A stretch of 64,000 bases of DNA from Streptomyces longhuiensis. GTDB lineage: Bacteria > Actinomycetota > Actinomycetes > Streptomycetales > Streptomycetaceae. A model generated the notes under the pieces. That model was not told the origin of the DNA, searched no databases, and saw nothing but the letters and a program-made list of their open reading frames with translations. Positions within the stretch are counted from its first letter, which is position 1. Every line of letters begins with the position of its first letter. Where the stretch lies: the NCBI RefSeq assembly GCF_020616555.1, contig NZ_CP085173.1, forward strand, positions 1,488,001 through 1,552,000, written 5' to 3'. Positions 9,730 to 18,591 of the stretch are shown here, in pieces. Both the position numbers and the translations under genes were made by a program.

Positions 9730-11040
9730 ATGAAGACACCCGCACGGATCTCCCGCGCCGTCGCCGCAGGTGTGGCGCTCGCCCTCGGCCTGACCCTGTC
9801 GGCCTGTGGCGGCGGCTCCTCCGACTCGGCAGGCGGCGGAGACTCCGACAAGATCCACGTGCTGGTGTACGGGGACGCGGCCAACAAGGTCGAGAAGCAG
9901 CTCGTAGCCACCTTCAACAAGACGTCGAAGGTCAAGGCGGTCCTCGACACCATCCCGGGCGCCGACTACCAGCAGAAGCTGCAGACCATCATCAGCACCC
10001 CGCAGGCCCCCGACATCTTCTTCAACTGGGGCGGCGGCAGCATCAAGCCCTTCGTCGACGCCGACCTGCTGCTGCCGCTCGACGACTTCATCAAGGAGGA
10101 CCCGGCCCTCAAGTCCAGCTTCCTGCCGTCGGTCTTCGACAGCGCGTCGGTGAACGGGAAGCCGTACGGCGTCCCGATGCGCGGCACACAGCCGGTGCTG
10201 CTCTTCAACAACAAGAAGGTCCTGGCCGACGCCGGTGTCACACCGCCCAAGACCTGGGACGACCTGATCGGGGCGGTGAAGAAGCTCAAGGCCAAGGGCG
10301 TCACCCCGATCGCGCTCGGCGGCGGCGACCAGTGGCCGACGCTGATGTGGTTCGAGTACCTCTACGACCGCGTCGCCGGCCCGAAGGTCTTCGAGAAGGC
10401 GCTCGGTGGAGACAAGAGCGCCTGGGAGAGCGCGGGCAGCAAGAAGGCGCTCGGCATGATCAGGGAGCTCGTCGACGCGGGCGCCTTCGGCACCAACTAC
10501 GACTCGGTCAAGTTCACCGACCAGGGCTCGCCCACGCTGCTCGCCACCGGCAAGGCCGGCTTCGAGCTCATGGGTTCGTGGGAGTACTCGACCCAGCAGG
10601 ACTCCCACCCCGCGTTCGCCAAGAAGGACCTCGGCTACTCCTCGTTCCCGACGGTCGCGGGCGGCACGGGTGACGCCGGCAACCTCGTCGGCAACACCAA
10701 CAACTTTTACTCCGTGATGAAGAAGACGAAGCATCCCGAGGCCGTCGCCGCGTTCCTGAAGCTCCAGTACTCCGACGAGTTCGTGAAGGCGCAGCTGGGC
10801 ATCGGCAATCTGCCGACCACGACCAACACGGAGAAGTTCCTCGGCGCCTCCGCGAGCCCCGCGTACTCGAAGTACCAGTTCGACCTCGTGAAGAAGGCCC
10901 CGTCGTTCCAGCTCTCGTGGGACCAGGCCTACCCCCAGTCCGCCTCGACGCCCATGCACCAGGCGGTCCAGCAGTTCTTCAACGGCGGGCTCGACACCGA
11001 CGGCTTCATCAAGGCCATGCAGGCCTTGCCCACCGCGTGA
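9730..11040 (+). CDS. bxlE: Xylo-oligosaccharide-binding lipoprotein of ABC transporter
   Basis: A 436-residue family 1 solute-binding protein. The N-terminus is a lipoprotein signal peptide ending in a lipobox (TLSACGGGS), so it is tethered outside the cell membrane. The fold motifs of sugar-binding proteins follow: APDIFFNWGGGS, GKPYGVPM near residue 140, GKAGFELMGSW around residue 280 and NNFYSVMKK. It delivers beta-xylo-oligosaccharides, probably xylobiose, to the two permeases encoded just downstream. No ATPase gene is in the locus; such Streptomyces transporters share the general MsiK ATPase encoded elsewhere. The specificity is inferred from the GH3 gene and the LacI neighbour. Confidence 0.85.
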   Translation: MKTPARISRAVAAGVALALGLTLSACGGGSSDSAGGGDSDKIHVLVYGDAANKVEKQLVATFNKTSKVKAVLDTIPGADYQQKLQTIISTPQAPDIFFNWGGGSIKPFVDADLLLPLDDFIKEDPALKSSFLPSVFDSASVNGKPYGVPMRGTQPVLLFNNKKVLADAGVTPPKTWDDLIGAVKKLKAKGVTPIALGGGDQWPTLMWFEYLYDRVAGPKVFEKALGGDKSAWESAGSKKALGMIRELVDAGAFGTNYDSVKFTDQGSPTLLATGKAGFELMGSWEYSTQQDSHPAFAKKDLGYSSFPTVAGGTGDAGNLVGNTNNFYSVMKKTKHPEAVAAFLKLQYSDEFVKAQLGIGNLPTTTNTEKFLGASASPAYSKYQFDLVKKAPSFQLSWDQAYPQSASTPMHQAVQQFFNGGLDTDGFIKAMQALPTA

Positions 11041-11054
11041 GCCCGGCTGCCGAG

Positions 11055-11990
11055 ATGACCACCACTGTCTCCAAGGCCGCGGTCGTGGCGGAACGGCGGC
11101 CCGCGAAGCGGGGCACGGGGGGTGTGGGGCGCCCGGGTTTCGCCTGGGCGCTGCCCGCCACCGCGTTCTTCGTCCTGTTCGCCGTCATCCCGCTCGTCCT
11201 CGTCGCCGTGCTGTCGTTCACGAGCTGGAACGGTCTGGGCTCGCCCCGGTTCGCCGGGCTCGACAACTGGACCAAGCTCTTCGACGACCCGGTGATGCTC
11301 AACAGCCTCTGGCTGAGCGTGCTGGTCACCGTCCTGGGCGTGCTCGTCCAGACGCCGTTGAGCATCCTGCTCGGCGTCTGGGCGGCGGGCCGCCAGCGCA
11401 ACCGCGCGATCCTGTCCGCGATCTACTTCGTCCCGCTGCTGCTGTCCGCCACCGCGGTCTCCGTCCTGTGGCGCACCCTGCTCGACCCCAACTTCGGTGT
11501 GCCGTCGCAGGCCAAGTGGCTGTTCGGCGACGGCAATCTGCTCGGTATGCAGAGCGGGGCCATCGGGGTGCTCGTCTTCGTGGGCGCCTGGCAGTTCACC
11601 CCGTTCCACACCCTGATCTACCAGGGCGCGGCGCGGGCCATCCCTCAAGTCCTCTACCAGGCGGCGCAGATCGACGGGGCGGGCACGGTGCGCCAGTTCT
11701 TCCACATCACGCTGCCGCAACTGCGCAACACCATGATCACGTCGATGATCCTGATGGTCGTCGGCGGCCTCACCACCTTCGACACCGTCCTGATCCTGAC
11801 CCAGGGCGGCCCCGGCACGGACACCACCATCAGCGCCTACTACATGTACCAAAAGGCCTTCAAGAGCTTCGACTTCGGCGCGGGATCGGCCATCGCACTG
11901 CTTCTGGTGGTGGTCGCGACGGTCATCTCCCTCGTCGTCGTTCGGGTCTCGGGCTACGACAAGATGCGCAGCTCGGTGGAGGGCCTGTGA
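11055..11990 (+). CDS. bxlF: Sugar ABC transporter permease (MalF-like)
   Basis: A 311-residue inner-membrane permease of the carbohydrate uptake family. Six hydrophobic segments are visible, beginning with FAWALPATAFFVLFAVIPLV, and the cytoplasmic EAA loop reads YQAAQIDGAGTVRQFFHITLP, where an ATPase docks. ATG 11055 lies 14 bases after the bxlE stop with a weak GCCGAG leader. The gene overlaps the next permease by a GTGA, so the two subunits are translationally coupled and assemble as a heterodimer. Confidence 0.88.
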   Translation: MTTTVSKAAVVAERRPAKRGTGGVGRPGFAWALPATAFFVLFAVIPLVLVAVLSFTSWNGLGSPRFAGLDNWTKLFDDPVMLNSLWLSVLVTVLGVLVQTPLSILLGVWAAGRQRNRAILSAIYFVPLLLSATAVSVLWRTLLDPNFGVPSQAKWLFGDGNLLGMQSGAIGVLVFVGAWQFTPFHTLIYQGAARAIPQVLYQAAQIDGAGTVRQFFHITLPQLRNTMITSMILMVVGGLTTFDTVLILTQGGPGTDTTISAYYMYQKAFKSFDFGAGSAIALLLVVVATVISLVVVRVSGYDKMRSSVEGL

Positions 11991-12808
11991 GCAAGCAACG
12001 CCCCAACTACCTGGCCGGCCTGGGCTCCCTGGCCTGGCTGATCATCGTCGGCGCACCGCTCTACGTCCTGGTCTCGGCCTCGGTGCAGTCGCGCGCCGAC
12101 TACGGCGCGAGCGGGCCGCTGAGCCTGCCGCGGCACTTCACGCTGCGGAACTACCTCGACGACTTCTCCACCGGCTTCGGCCGGTACTTCCTCAACACGG
12201 TGATCGTGACCGTGTGCGTGGTCGCCATCGTCCTCGTGGTGGTGCCGCCGCTGTCGTACACCATCGTCCGCAGTCGCGGCCGCGTCACGACCGCCGTCTT
12301 CCGTCTCTTCCTGCTCGGTCTCGCCATCCCCGCGCAGGCGGTGATCGTGCCGATGTTCTACGTCATCAGCAAGGCCGGGCTCTACGACAACCTCATCGGC
12401 GTCATCCTGCCGACCGCCGCCTTCTCGCTCCCCATGTGCGCCCTGGTCCTGACCGGCGTGATGCGCGACATCACCCCGGATCTCTACGAGGCCATGGCCA
12501 TCGACGGCGCGTCGTCCTGGCGGGTGTTCCATCAGCTCGTGCTCCCGCTGTCGCGGGGCGGGCTGTCCACGATCGCGGTCTTCTCCGCCCTTCAGGCGTG
12601 GAACGGCTTCCTGTTCCCCCTGGTGCTCACCCAGTCCGACTCCACCAAGGTGATCACCCTGGGGCTCTACAACTTCCGCACCCAGTACGGCATCAACGTC
12701 CCGGGGCTGCTGGCCGCCGTGGTCCTTTCCATGGTGCCCGTCCTGCTCGTCTACCTGTTCGCCCGGCGCACCCTGGTCCAGGGGCTCATGGGCGTGGGAG
12801 GAAAGTGA
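11987..12808 (+). CDS. bxlG: Sugar ABC transporter permease (MalG-like)
   Basis: A 273-residue membrane protein and partner of the preceding permease. It has six membrane segments and the EAA loop YEAMAIDGASSWRVFHQLVLP near residue 180, plus the usual C-terminal RRTLVQGLMGVGGK. GTG 11987 overlaps the bxlF stop by four bases, and its own TGA overlaps the GTG of the GH3 gene in the same way, so the three genes are coupled. Confidence 0.88.
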   Translation: MSKQRPNYLAGLGSLAWLIIVGAPLYVLVSASVQSRADYGASGPLSLPRHFTLRNYLDDFSTGFGRYFLNTVIVTVCVVAIVLVVVPPLSYTIVRSRGRVTTAVFRLFLLGLAIPAQAVIVPMFYVISKAGLYDNLIGVILPTAAFSLPMCALVLTGVMRDITPDLYEAMAIDGASSWRVFHQLVLPLSRGGLSTIAVFSALQAWNGFLFPLVLTQSDSTKVITLGLYNFRTQYGINVPGLLAAVVLSMVPVLLVYLFARRTLVQGLMGVGGK

Positions 12809-15180
12809 CCCACAACGTGGCCGTAACGACAGACTCCACCACCACACCCCTGTGGCGCGACACGACCCTCGACCACGAGACGCGCGCCGACGCCCTCGTC
12901 GCCGAGATGACCCTCCAGGAGAAGGTCGCCCAGCTGTTCGGCGTGTGGGTCGGGGCGTCCGACGAGGGCGGCGAAGTCGCCCCGTACCAGCACGAGATGG
13001 AGGAGGTGGTCGACCTCGAGGCGCTGCTGCCGCACGGGCTCGGGCAGCTCACCAGGCCCTTCGGCACCGCGCCCGTCGACCCCGCCCTCGGCGCGCTGTC
13101 CCTGCTGCGCACCCAGCGCCGCATCGCCGCGGGAAACCGCTTCGGCATCCCGGCCGTGGCCCACGAGGAGTGCCTCGCGGGCTTCGCCGCCTGGGGCGCG
13201 ACCGCCTACCCCGTCCCGCTCTCGTGGGGCGCGACGTTCGATCCGGCGCTGGTGCGGCGCATGGCCGGGGCCATCGGGCAGGACATGCGTTCCGTGGGTG
13301 TGCACCAGGGTCTCGCCCCTGTGCTCGACGTCGTGCGCGACGCCCGGTGGGGCCGCGTCGAGGAGACCATCGGCGAGGATCCGTACCTCGTCGGAACCCT
13401 CGGCACCGCCTACGTCCGGGGCCTGGAGTCCGCCGGGATCGTCGCCACCTTGAAGCACTTCGTGGGCTACTCCGCCTCCCGTGCGGGACGGAACCTCGCG
13501 CCCGTCGGCATGGGACCCAGGGAGCGCGCCGATGTGATGCTGCTGCCGTTCGAGATGGCGCTGCGGGAGGGCGGAGCCCGCTCGGTGATGCACGCCTACA
13601 CCGACACGGACGGCGTCCCTTCAGCTGCCGACGAACAACTGCTCACGGGGCTGCTGCGGGACACCTGGGGCTTCACGGGGACGGTGGTGGCGGACTACTT
13701 CGGTGTCGGGTTCCTCAAGACCCTGCACGGTGTCGCCGCCACGTGGGGCGAGGCCGCCGGGGCCGCGCTGAGCGCCGGGGTGGACGTGGAACTGCCCACC
13801 GTCAAGGCGTTCGGGCAGCCGCTCCTCGACGCGGTCGCGGACGGTCGGGTGTCCGAGGCCGTCGTGGACCGCGCGCTGCGCCGCGTGCTCGTGCAGAAGG
13901 CGCAGCTGGGCCTTCTCGACGGCGGGTGGGACGCGGTGCCGCCGGCGCTGGCCGGTGCCGACCTCGGGGACCCCCGGGCGCTGCGCGGAACCGTGGCCCT
14001 CGACACCGCGGACCGCCGCGCCCTCGCCCGGGAGGTCGCCGAACAGGCCGTCGTGCTGCTCCGCAACGACGGCACACTCCCCCTGGACCGGCCCGCCAGG
14101 ATCGCGGTGGTCGGCCCGACCGCCGACACCGCGACGGCCGTCCTCGGCTGCTACGCGTTCCCGGTGCACGTGGGCGCGAGGCACCCCGAGGTACCGGCCG
14201 GCATCGAACTGCCCACCCTGATCGAGTCGTTGAGGGCCGAGTTCCCGGACAGCGAGGTCGTCACCGCGCCCGGGTGCGGCATCGACGACACCGGCACCGA
14301 CGGTTTCGCCGAGGCCGTGGAGCTGGCCCGTGGCGCCGACGTCGTGATTCTCGCGCTCGGCGACCGCGCCGGCCTCTTCGGCCGGGGCACCAGCGGCGAG
14401 GGCTGCGACGCGGACTCGCTCGCGCTGCCGGGCGTGCAGGAGCAGCTCCTCGACGCGCTCCTGGACGCCGGCACACCGGTCGTGGTGACGCTCCTGGCAG
14501 GGCGCCCGTACGCGCTCGGCCGTGCGGTACGGGAGTCGGCCGCCGTCGTCCAGTCGTTCTTCCCGGGCGAGGAGGGCACCCCCGCGATCGCCGGTGTGCT
14601 CAGCGGGCGGGTCGCCCCGTCGGGACGGCTGCCGGTCAGCATCCCGAACGGCCCGGGGGCCCAGCCGTCCACGTATCTGGCGGCGCGGCTCGGGCAGGTC
14701 AACGAAGTGTCGAACATCGACCCGACTCCGGCGTTCGGCTTCGGACACGGTCTGACGTACACGTCGTTCGACTGGTCCGATCTCACCGTGGAGCGCGCGA
14801 CGGTCGGCACGGACGGCGAGGCCGAACTCGCCTTCACCGTGCGGAACTCGGGTGAGCGGGACGGGACCGAGGTCGTGCAGCTCTATCTGCACGACCCGGT
14901 CGCCTCGGTCGTGCAGCCCGTCCAGCGGCTGGTCGGGTTCGTGCGCCTGGCACTCGCGCCGGGGCAGGCCGCGCGGGTCGGGGTGGCGGTGCCCGCGGAT
15001 CTCGCCTCGTTCACCGGGCGGGACGGTCGGCGGATCGTCGAGCCGGGCGAACTGGAGCTGAGGCTCGGGGCGTCCAGCACCGATGTCCGGCTGACCGCGC
15101 AGGTGACGCTCACCGGTCCCGTGCGGGCGGTGGATCACACCCGCAGGCTGCACGCCGATTTCGGCGTCACCCCGTCCTGA
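12805..15180 (+). CDS. bxlA: Family 3 glycoside hydrolase, probable beta-xylosidase
   Basis: A 791-residue cytoplasmic enzyme with no signal peptide, which fits hydrolysis of imported oligosaccharides. The GH3 N-terminal TIM barrel spans about residues 30-340 and includes APVLDVVRDARWGR, TLKHFVGYS and the nucleophile aspartate in GTVVADYFG. The GH3 C-terminal alpha/beta sandwich follows (IAVVGPTAD, GTSGEGCDADSL), then a fibronectin III-like domain from about residue 680 (GEAELAFTVRNSGERDGTEV). The nucleophile context VADYFG rather than SDW resembles the BxlA-type beta-xylosidases; beta-glucosidase activity cannot be excluded. It is the last gene of the operon and is closed by a strong hairpin. 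Confidence 0.85.
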   Translation: MTHNVAVTTDSTTTPLWRDTTLDHETRADALVAEMTLQEKVAQLFGVWVGASDEGGEVAPYQHEMEEVVDLEALLPHGLGQLTRPFGTAPVDPALGALSLLRTQRRIAAGNRFGIPAVAHEECLAGFAAWGATAYPVPLSWGATFDPALVRRMAGAIGQDMRSVGVHQGLAPVLDVVRDARWGRVEETIGEDPYLVGTLGTAYVRGLESAGIVATLKHFVGYSASRAGRNLAPVGMGPRERADVMLLPFEMALREGGARSVMHAYTDTDGVPSAADEQLLTGLLRDTWGFTGTVVADYFGVGFLKTLHGVAATWGEAAGAALSAGVDVELPTVKAFGQPLLDAVADGRVSEAVVDRALRRVLVQKAQLGLLDGGWDAVPPALAGADLGDPRALRGTVALDTADRRALAREVAEQAVVLLRNDGTLPLDRPARIAVVGPTADTATAVLGCYAFPVHVGARHPEVPAGIELPTLIESLRAEFPDSEVVTAPGCGIDDTGTDGFAEAVELARGADVVILALGDRAGLFGRGTSGEGCDADSLALPGVQEQLLDALLDAGTPVVVTLLAGRPYALGRAVRESAAVVQSFFPGEEGTPAIAGVLSGRVAPSGRLPVSIPNGPGAQPSTYLAARLGQVNEVSNIDPTPAFGFGHGLTYTSFDWSDLTVERATVGTDGEAELAFTVRNSGERDGTEVVQLYLHDPVASVVQPVQRLVGFVRLALAPGQAARVGVAVPADLASFTGRDGRRIVEPGELELRLGASSTDVRLTAQVTLTGPVRAVDHTRRLHADFGVTPS

Positions 15181-15186
15181 ACCAGC

Positions 15187-15221
15187 CGTGGCCCGTACCT
15201 TCCAGGAAGGTACGGGCCACG
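15187..15221. terminator. Bidirectional terminator between bxlA and the M13 peptidase gene
   Basis: A perfect 17-base inverted repeat (arms CGTGGCCCGTACCTTCC and its complement) with a single central base sits seven bases after the bxlA stop and 13 bases before the end of the convergent peptidase gene. There is no U tract, as is usual for Streptomyces terminators. Confidence 0.85.
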
Positions 15222-15234
15222 CGTCACGGGCGCG

Positions 15235-17199
15235 CTACCAGATGCGCACGCGGTCCGCCGGGTCGAGCCACAGGCCGTCGCTGTCCGACGTGCCGAACGC
15301 GTCGTGGAACTCGTCGAGGTTGCGCACGATGTTCGCGCGGAACTCCGGCGGCGAGTGCGGGTCGATCGTCAGGTACTGCTGCTCCTGCTCCTTGCGCCGC
15401 TTGGTGCGCCAGCAGTAGGCCCAGTTGAGGAACAGGCGCTGGGAACCGGTCGTGGCCTCGTGCTCCGGCGACGGGGTGTCGCCGAGCGAGATGACGTACG
15501 CCTTGTGGCCGATGGTCAGGCCGCCGAGGTCGCCGATGTTCTCGCCGACGGTGAGCGCGCCGTTGACGGACTCGCCGGGCAGGTTGCGCGGCGAGAAGCC
15601 GTCGTACTGCTCGATGAGGGCCTTCGACTTGGCCTCGAACGAGGTCTTGTCGGAGGCGGTCCACCAGTCGTTGAGGTTGCCCGCGCCGTCGTACTGGGCG
15701 CCCTGGTCGTCGAAGCCGTGGCCGATCTCGTGGCCGATCACGGAGCCGATGCCGCCGTAGTTCTCGGCCGGGTCGGCGTCGGGCGCGAAGAACGGCTTCT
15801 GCAGGATGCCCGCGGGGAAGCAGATCTCGTTGGTGCCCGGGTTGTAGTACGCGTTCACCGTCTGCGGCAGCATGAACCACTCGTCGCGGTCGACCGGCGA
15901 GCCGATCTTGGCGAGCTCGCGGTCCGTCTCGAACGCCGCGGCCGCCTGCGCGTTGGCGACCAGGTCGTCCGCGGTGACCTGGAGCTTCGAGTAGTCGCGG
16001 AACTTGTCCGGGTAGCCGATCTTGGGGCGGAACGTGGCGAGCTTCTCGTACGCCCGCTCCTTCGTCTCGTCGGTCATCCAGTCGAGCTGGGCGATCGACT
16101 GGCGGTAGGCCTCCAGGAGGTTGGCGACGAGCTCGTCCATCATCGCCTTGGACGCCGGCGGGAAGTGCCGGGCCACGTACTCCTTGCCGACGGCCTCGCC
16201 CATCGCGCTCTCGACGAGCGCGACGCCGCGCTTCCAGCGTGCGCGCAGCTCCGGGGTGCCGTTGAGCGTGCGCCCGTAGAAGTCGAAGTTGTTCTGGACG
16301 AAGGCGTCCGAGAGGTACGGCGCCGCGGCGCGCAGCACGCGCACCAGCACCCAGTCGCGCCACTGCTCGATGGGGAACTCGGTCAGGACCTGGGAGAGGT
16401 GGGCGAAGTACGAGGGCTGCCGGACGCAGGTCTCGGCGATGGTCGCGTCGGTGCCACCGAGCCCGGCGGTGTAGCCGTGCCAGTCGAACTCCGGCGTCAG
16501 GGACTTGAGTTCGTCCAGGGCGGTGAGGTTGTACGTCTTCTGCACGTCACGGGTCTCGGCCCGCTCCCAGTGGCCCGCGGCCAGCCTGGTCTCGATGGCG
16601 AGGACCGTCCGCGCGGCGGCCGCGGGGTCGGCGTGCTCGGCGAGCGTCAGAAGATCGGTGAGGTAGGTGACGTACTTGTCGCGGATCTCGGCGAACTTGT
16701 CGTCCCGGTAGTACGACTCGTCGGGCAGGCCGAGGCCGCCCTGCACGACGTTGACGAGGTAGCGGTCGGAGTTGCGGTCGTCGGTGTCGACGTACGACCC
16801 GAAGAGGCCGGAGCCGCCGACGCGCTCGAAGCGGCCGAGGAACGTCGCGAGGCCCCGGAGGTCGGCGATGGCCGCGACCTCGTCGATCAGCGGGCGGGCC
16901 GGCGCGAGGCCGAGCGCCTCGATGGCCTGCTCGTCCATGAAGGAGGCGTAGAGCGCGGCGATCTTGTGCGCCTCGCCGGCGTCGGCCGAGGTCGACTCGG
17001 TCCCGGCCGCGAGTTCCTCGATGATCGCCTTGACCTGCTCCTCGGCGGTGTCGGCGAGCTGCACGAAGGGGCCCCAGCTCGAGCGGTCCTCGGGGATCGG
17101 CTCGGTGTCCAGCCAGTGGCCGTTGACGTGGCCGAACAGGTCGTCCTGCGGCCGGATCTCGGGGTTCATACCCGGGCGGGCGTCATCAAGAATGCTCAT
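15235..17199 (-). CDS. M13-family zinc metallopeptidase (PepO-like)
   Basis: A 654-residue oligoendopeptidase of the neprilysin/PepO family. The N-terminal M13_N cap domain covers about residues 15-400. The catalytic domain holds the zinc site HEIGH (in VIGHEIGHGFDDQGAQYD), the third ligand glutamate in ENIGDLGGL, and the family C-terminal motif ending DRVRIW. Length matches bacterial PepO. There is no signal peptide, and the start MSILDDARPGMNPEIRPQDD is typical of the cytoplasmic actinobacterial forms. It degrades peptides up to about 30 residues. It is monocistronic and convergent with bxlA. Confidence 0.93.
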   Translation of the reverse strand: MSILDDARPGMNPEIRPQDDLFGHVNGHWLDTEPIPEDRSSWGPFVQLADTAEEQVKAIIEELAAGTESTSADAGEAHKIAALYASFMDEQAIEALGLAPARPLIDEVAAIADLRGLATFLGRFERVGGSGLFGSYVDTDDRNSDRYLVNVVQGGLGLPDESYYRDDKFAEIRDKYVTYLTDLLTLAEHADPAAAARTVLAIETRLAAGHWERAETRDVQKTYNLTALDELKSLTPEFDWHGYTAGLGGTDATIAETCVRQPSYFAHLSQVLTEFPIEQWRDWVLVRVLRAAAPYLSDAFVQNNFDFYGRTLNGTPELRARWKRGVALVESAMGEAVGKEYVARHFPPASKAMMDELVANLLEAYRQSIAQLDWMTDETKERAYEKLATFRPKIGYPDKFRDYSKLQVTADDLVANAQAAAAFETDRELAKIGSPVDRDEWFMLPQTVNAYYNPGTNEICFPAGILQKPFFAPDADPAENYGGIGSVIGHEIGHGFDDQGAQYDGAGNLNDWWTASDKTSFEAKSKALIEQYDGFSPRNLPGESVNGALTVGENIGDLGGLTIGHKAYVISLGDTPSPEHEATTGSQRLFLNWAYCWRTKRRKEQEQQYLTIDPHSPPEFRANIVRNLDEFHDAFGTSDSDGLWLDPADRVRIW

Positions 17200-17270
17200 C
17201 GAGGCAGCTTATGCGAGGCGCGGCCGGGACGTTTCGCAATCCCCCGGGCCCGGTCGACGATGACGCAGGG

Positions 17271-17319
17271 CGAACATGTTCGTTAAAAACTTGTTCGTGA
17301 CGAACATGTTCGTTACCTT
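17271..17319 (+). promoter_or_regulatory. TetR operators and promoter of the FAD monooxygenase
   Basis: Two identical perfect palindromes CGAACATGTTCG lie at 17271-17282 and 17301-17312, 30 bases (three helical turns) apart, with TTCGTGACGAA (17294-17304) between them. The second overlaps a promoter: -35 TTGTTC 17291-17296, 17-base spacer, -10 TACCTT 17314-17319. Occupancy by a TetR dimer would block polymerase. Confidence 0.7.
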
Positions 17320-17374
17320 GGTCGAGGAGGCCCCCGCGACGGCGGGGCGCCACCCCCATCCGAAGGAGCACGCC

Positions 17375-18550
17375 ATGACCACCCCCCACCACCCCGTCGC
17401 GATCGTCGGCGGAGGCCTCGGTGGCCTCGTCCTCTCACGTGTCCTGCACCTCGGCGGCGTCGAAGCGGCCGTCTACGACCTGGAGGCCTCCGCCGCCGCC
17501 CGCCCCCAGGGCGGCATGCTCGACATGCACGTCGAGTCCGGCCAGGCCGCACTGCGCGCCGCGGGCCTCCACGAGGAGTTCCTCGCCGCCATCCACCCGG
17601 GTGGCGAGGCCATGCGGATCCTGGACAAGCACGGCACCGTGCGCATGGAGGAGGGCGACGACGGCGGCACCGACGGCCGGCCGGAGGTCAGCCGGCACGA
17701 TCTGCGCGACATGCTGCTCGCCTCGCTGCCGCAGGACACCATCCGCTGGGGCGCCAAGGTCACCGGCGCCCGCCCGCTGGCCGGGGGCCGCCACGAGGTG
17801 ACCCTCGCGTCCGGCGAGACCTTCACGACCGACCTGCTCGTCGGCGCCGACGGCGCCTGGTCCAAGGTCCGCCCGCTGCTCTCCGACGCCCGCCCCGCCT
17901 ACTCCGGCATCTCGTTCGTCGAGGCGCACCTCGACGACGCGGACACGCTTCACCCGGAGAGCGCCGAAGTCGTCGGCGGCGGATCGCTGTTCGCGCTCGG
18001 GGACGAGAAGGGCTTCCTCGCCCACCGCGAGAGCGACGGACGGCTGCACATCTACTGCGCGCTGAGGGTGCCCGCCGACTGGTTCACCACCAGCGGCATC
18101 GACTTCACCGACACCGAGGCGGCCAAGGCCCGTGTCCTCACGTCCTTCGACGGCTGGGACGAGGCGCTGCGCGGACTCATCGGCGACGCCGACGGCGCGC
18201 TCTTCCCGCGGCCCATCCACGCCCTGCCCGTCGGACACCGGTGGGACCGGGTCCCGGGTGTGACCCTGCTCGGCGACGCCGCCCACCTGATGTCGCCGTT
18301 CGCCGGCGAGGGCGCCAATCTGGCGATGCTCGACGGCGCCGAGCTGGCCGCCGCGATCCTGGCGCACCCCGGCGAGACCGAGAAGGCACTCACCGTCTAC
18401 GAGGAGGCACTCTTCCCCCGCAGCGAGCACGCCGCGGCCGAGTCCGCCGACAACCTCGACGTCATCTTCCACCCCGACGCCCCGCAGGGTCTGCTCGACA
18501 TGTTCGCGTCCTTCCACGAGGAGGCGGAAGCCGCGGGAACGGGTTCGTGA
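17375..18550 (+). CDS. TetX-like FAD-dependent monooxygenase
   Basis: A 391-residue flavoprotein hydroxylase. The Rossmann motif IVGGGLGGLVLSRVL starts at residue 9, the DG motif is GADGAWSKVRPLL, and the GD motif is LGDAAHLMSPFAGEGANLAM, in the order expected for group A aromatic or antibiotic monooxygenases. The spacing and the PQGGMLDMH segment resemble the TetX branch, whose members hydroxylate and inactivate tetracyclines; others act on plant or polyketide aromatics. ATG 17375 follows GGAG at seven bases. A TetR gene lies 41 bases downstream, and both genes have matching operators, so expression is probably induced by the compound it modifies. Confidence 0.88.
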   Translation: MTTPHHPVAIVGGGLGGLVLSRVLHLGGVEAAVYDLEASAAARPQGGMLDMHVESGQAALRAAGLHEEFLAAIHPGGEAMRILDKHGTVRMEEGDDGGTDGRPEVSRHDLRDMLLASLPQDTIRWGAKVTGARPLAGGRHEVTLASGETFTTDLLVGADGAWSKVRPLLSDARPAYSGISFVEAHLDDADTLHPESAEVVGGGSLFALGDEKGFLAHRESDGRLHIYCALRVPADWFTTSGIDFTDTEAAKARVLTSFDGWDEALRGLIGDADGALFPRPIHALPVGHRWDRVPGVTLLGDAAHLMSPFAGEGANLAMLDGAELAAAILAHPGETEKALTVYEEALFPRSEHAAAESADNLDVIFHPDAPQGLLDMFASFHEEAEAAGTGS

Positions 18551-18585
18551 CGAACTTGTTCGTCACGAACCCGGCTCGTTACGGT
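18542..18585 (+). promoter_or_regulatory. 30-base palindrome and promoter of the TetR gene
   Basis: An almost perfect 30-base inverted repeat at 18542-18571 has arms GGTTCGTGACGAAC and its complement around TT. It covers the stop codon of the monooxygenase gene and the -35 TTGTTC (18556-18561) of a promoter with -10 TACGGT (18580-18585), 18 bases apart. The -10 is six bases from the GTG at 18592, so the TetR message is probably leaderless and autoregulated. Confidence 0.7.
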
Positions 18586-18591
18586 GAACAC

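Noticed and set aside
12214..15180. An N-terminal extension of bxlA by 197 residues
   Set aside because: The extension is the bxlG sequence read in another frame; GTG 12805 overlaps the bxlG stop and matches the family start.
15304..17286. A 660-codon plus-strand open frame
   Set aside because: Antisense shadow of the M13 peptidase, with no recognisable motif.
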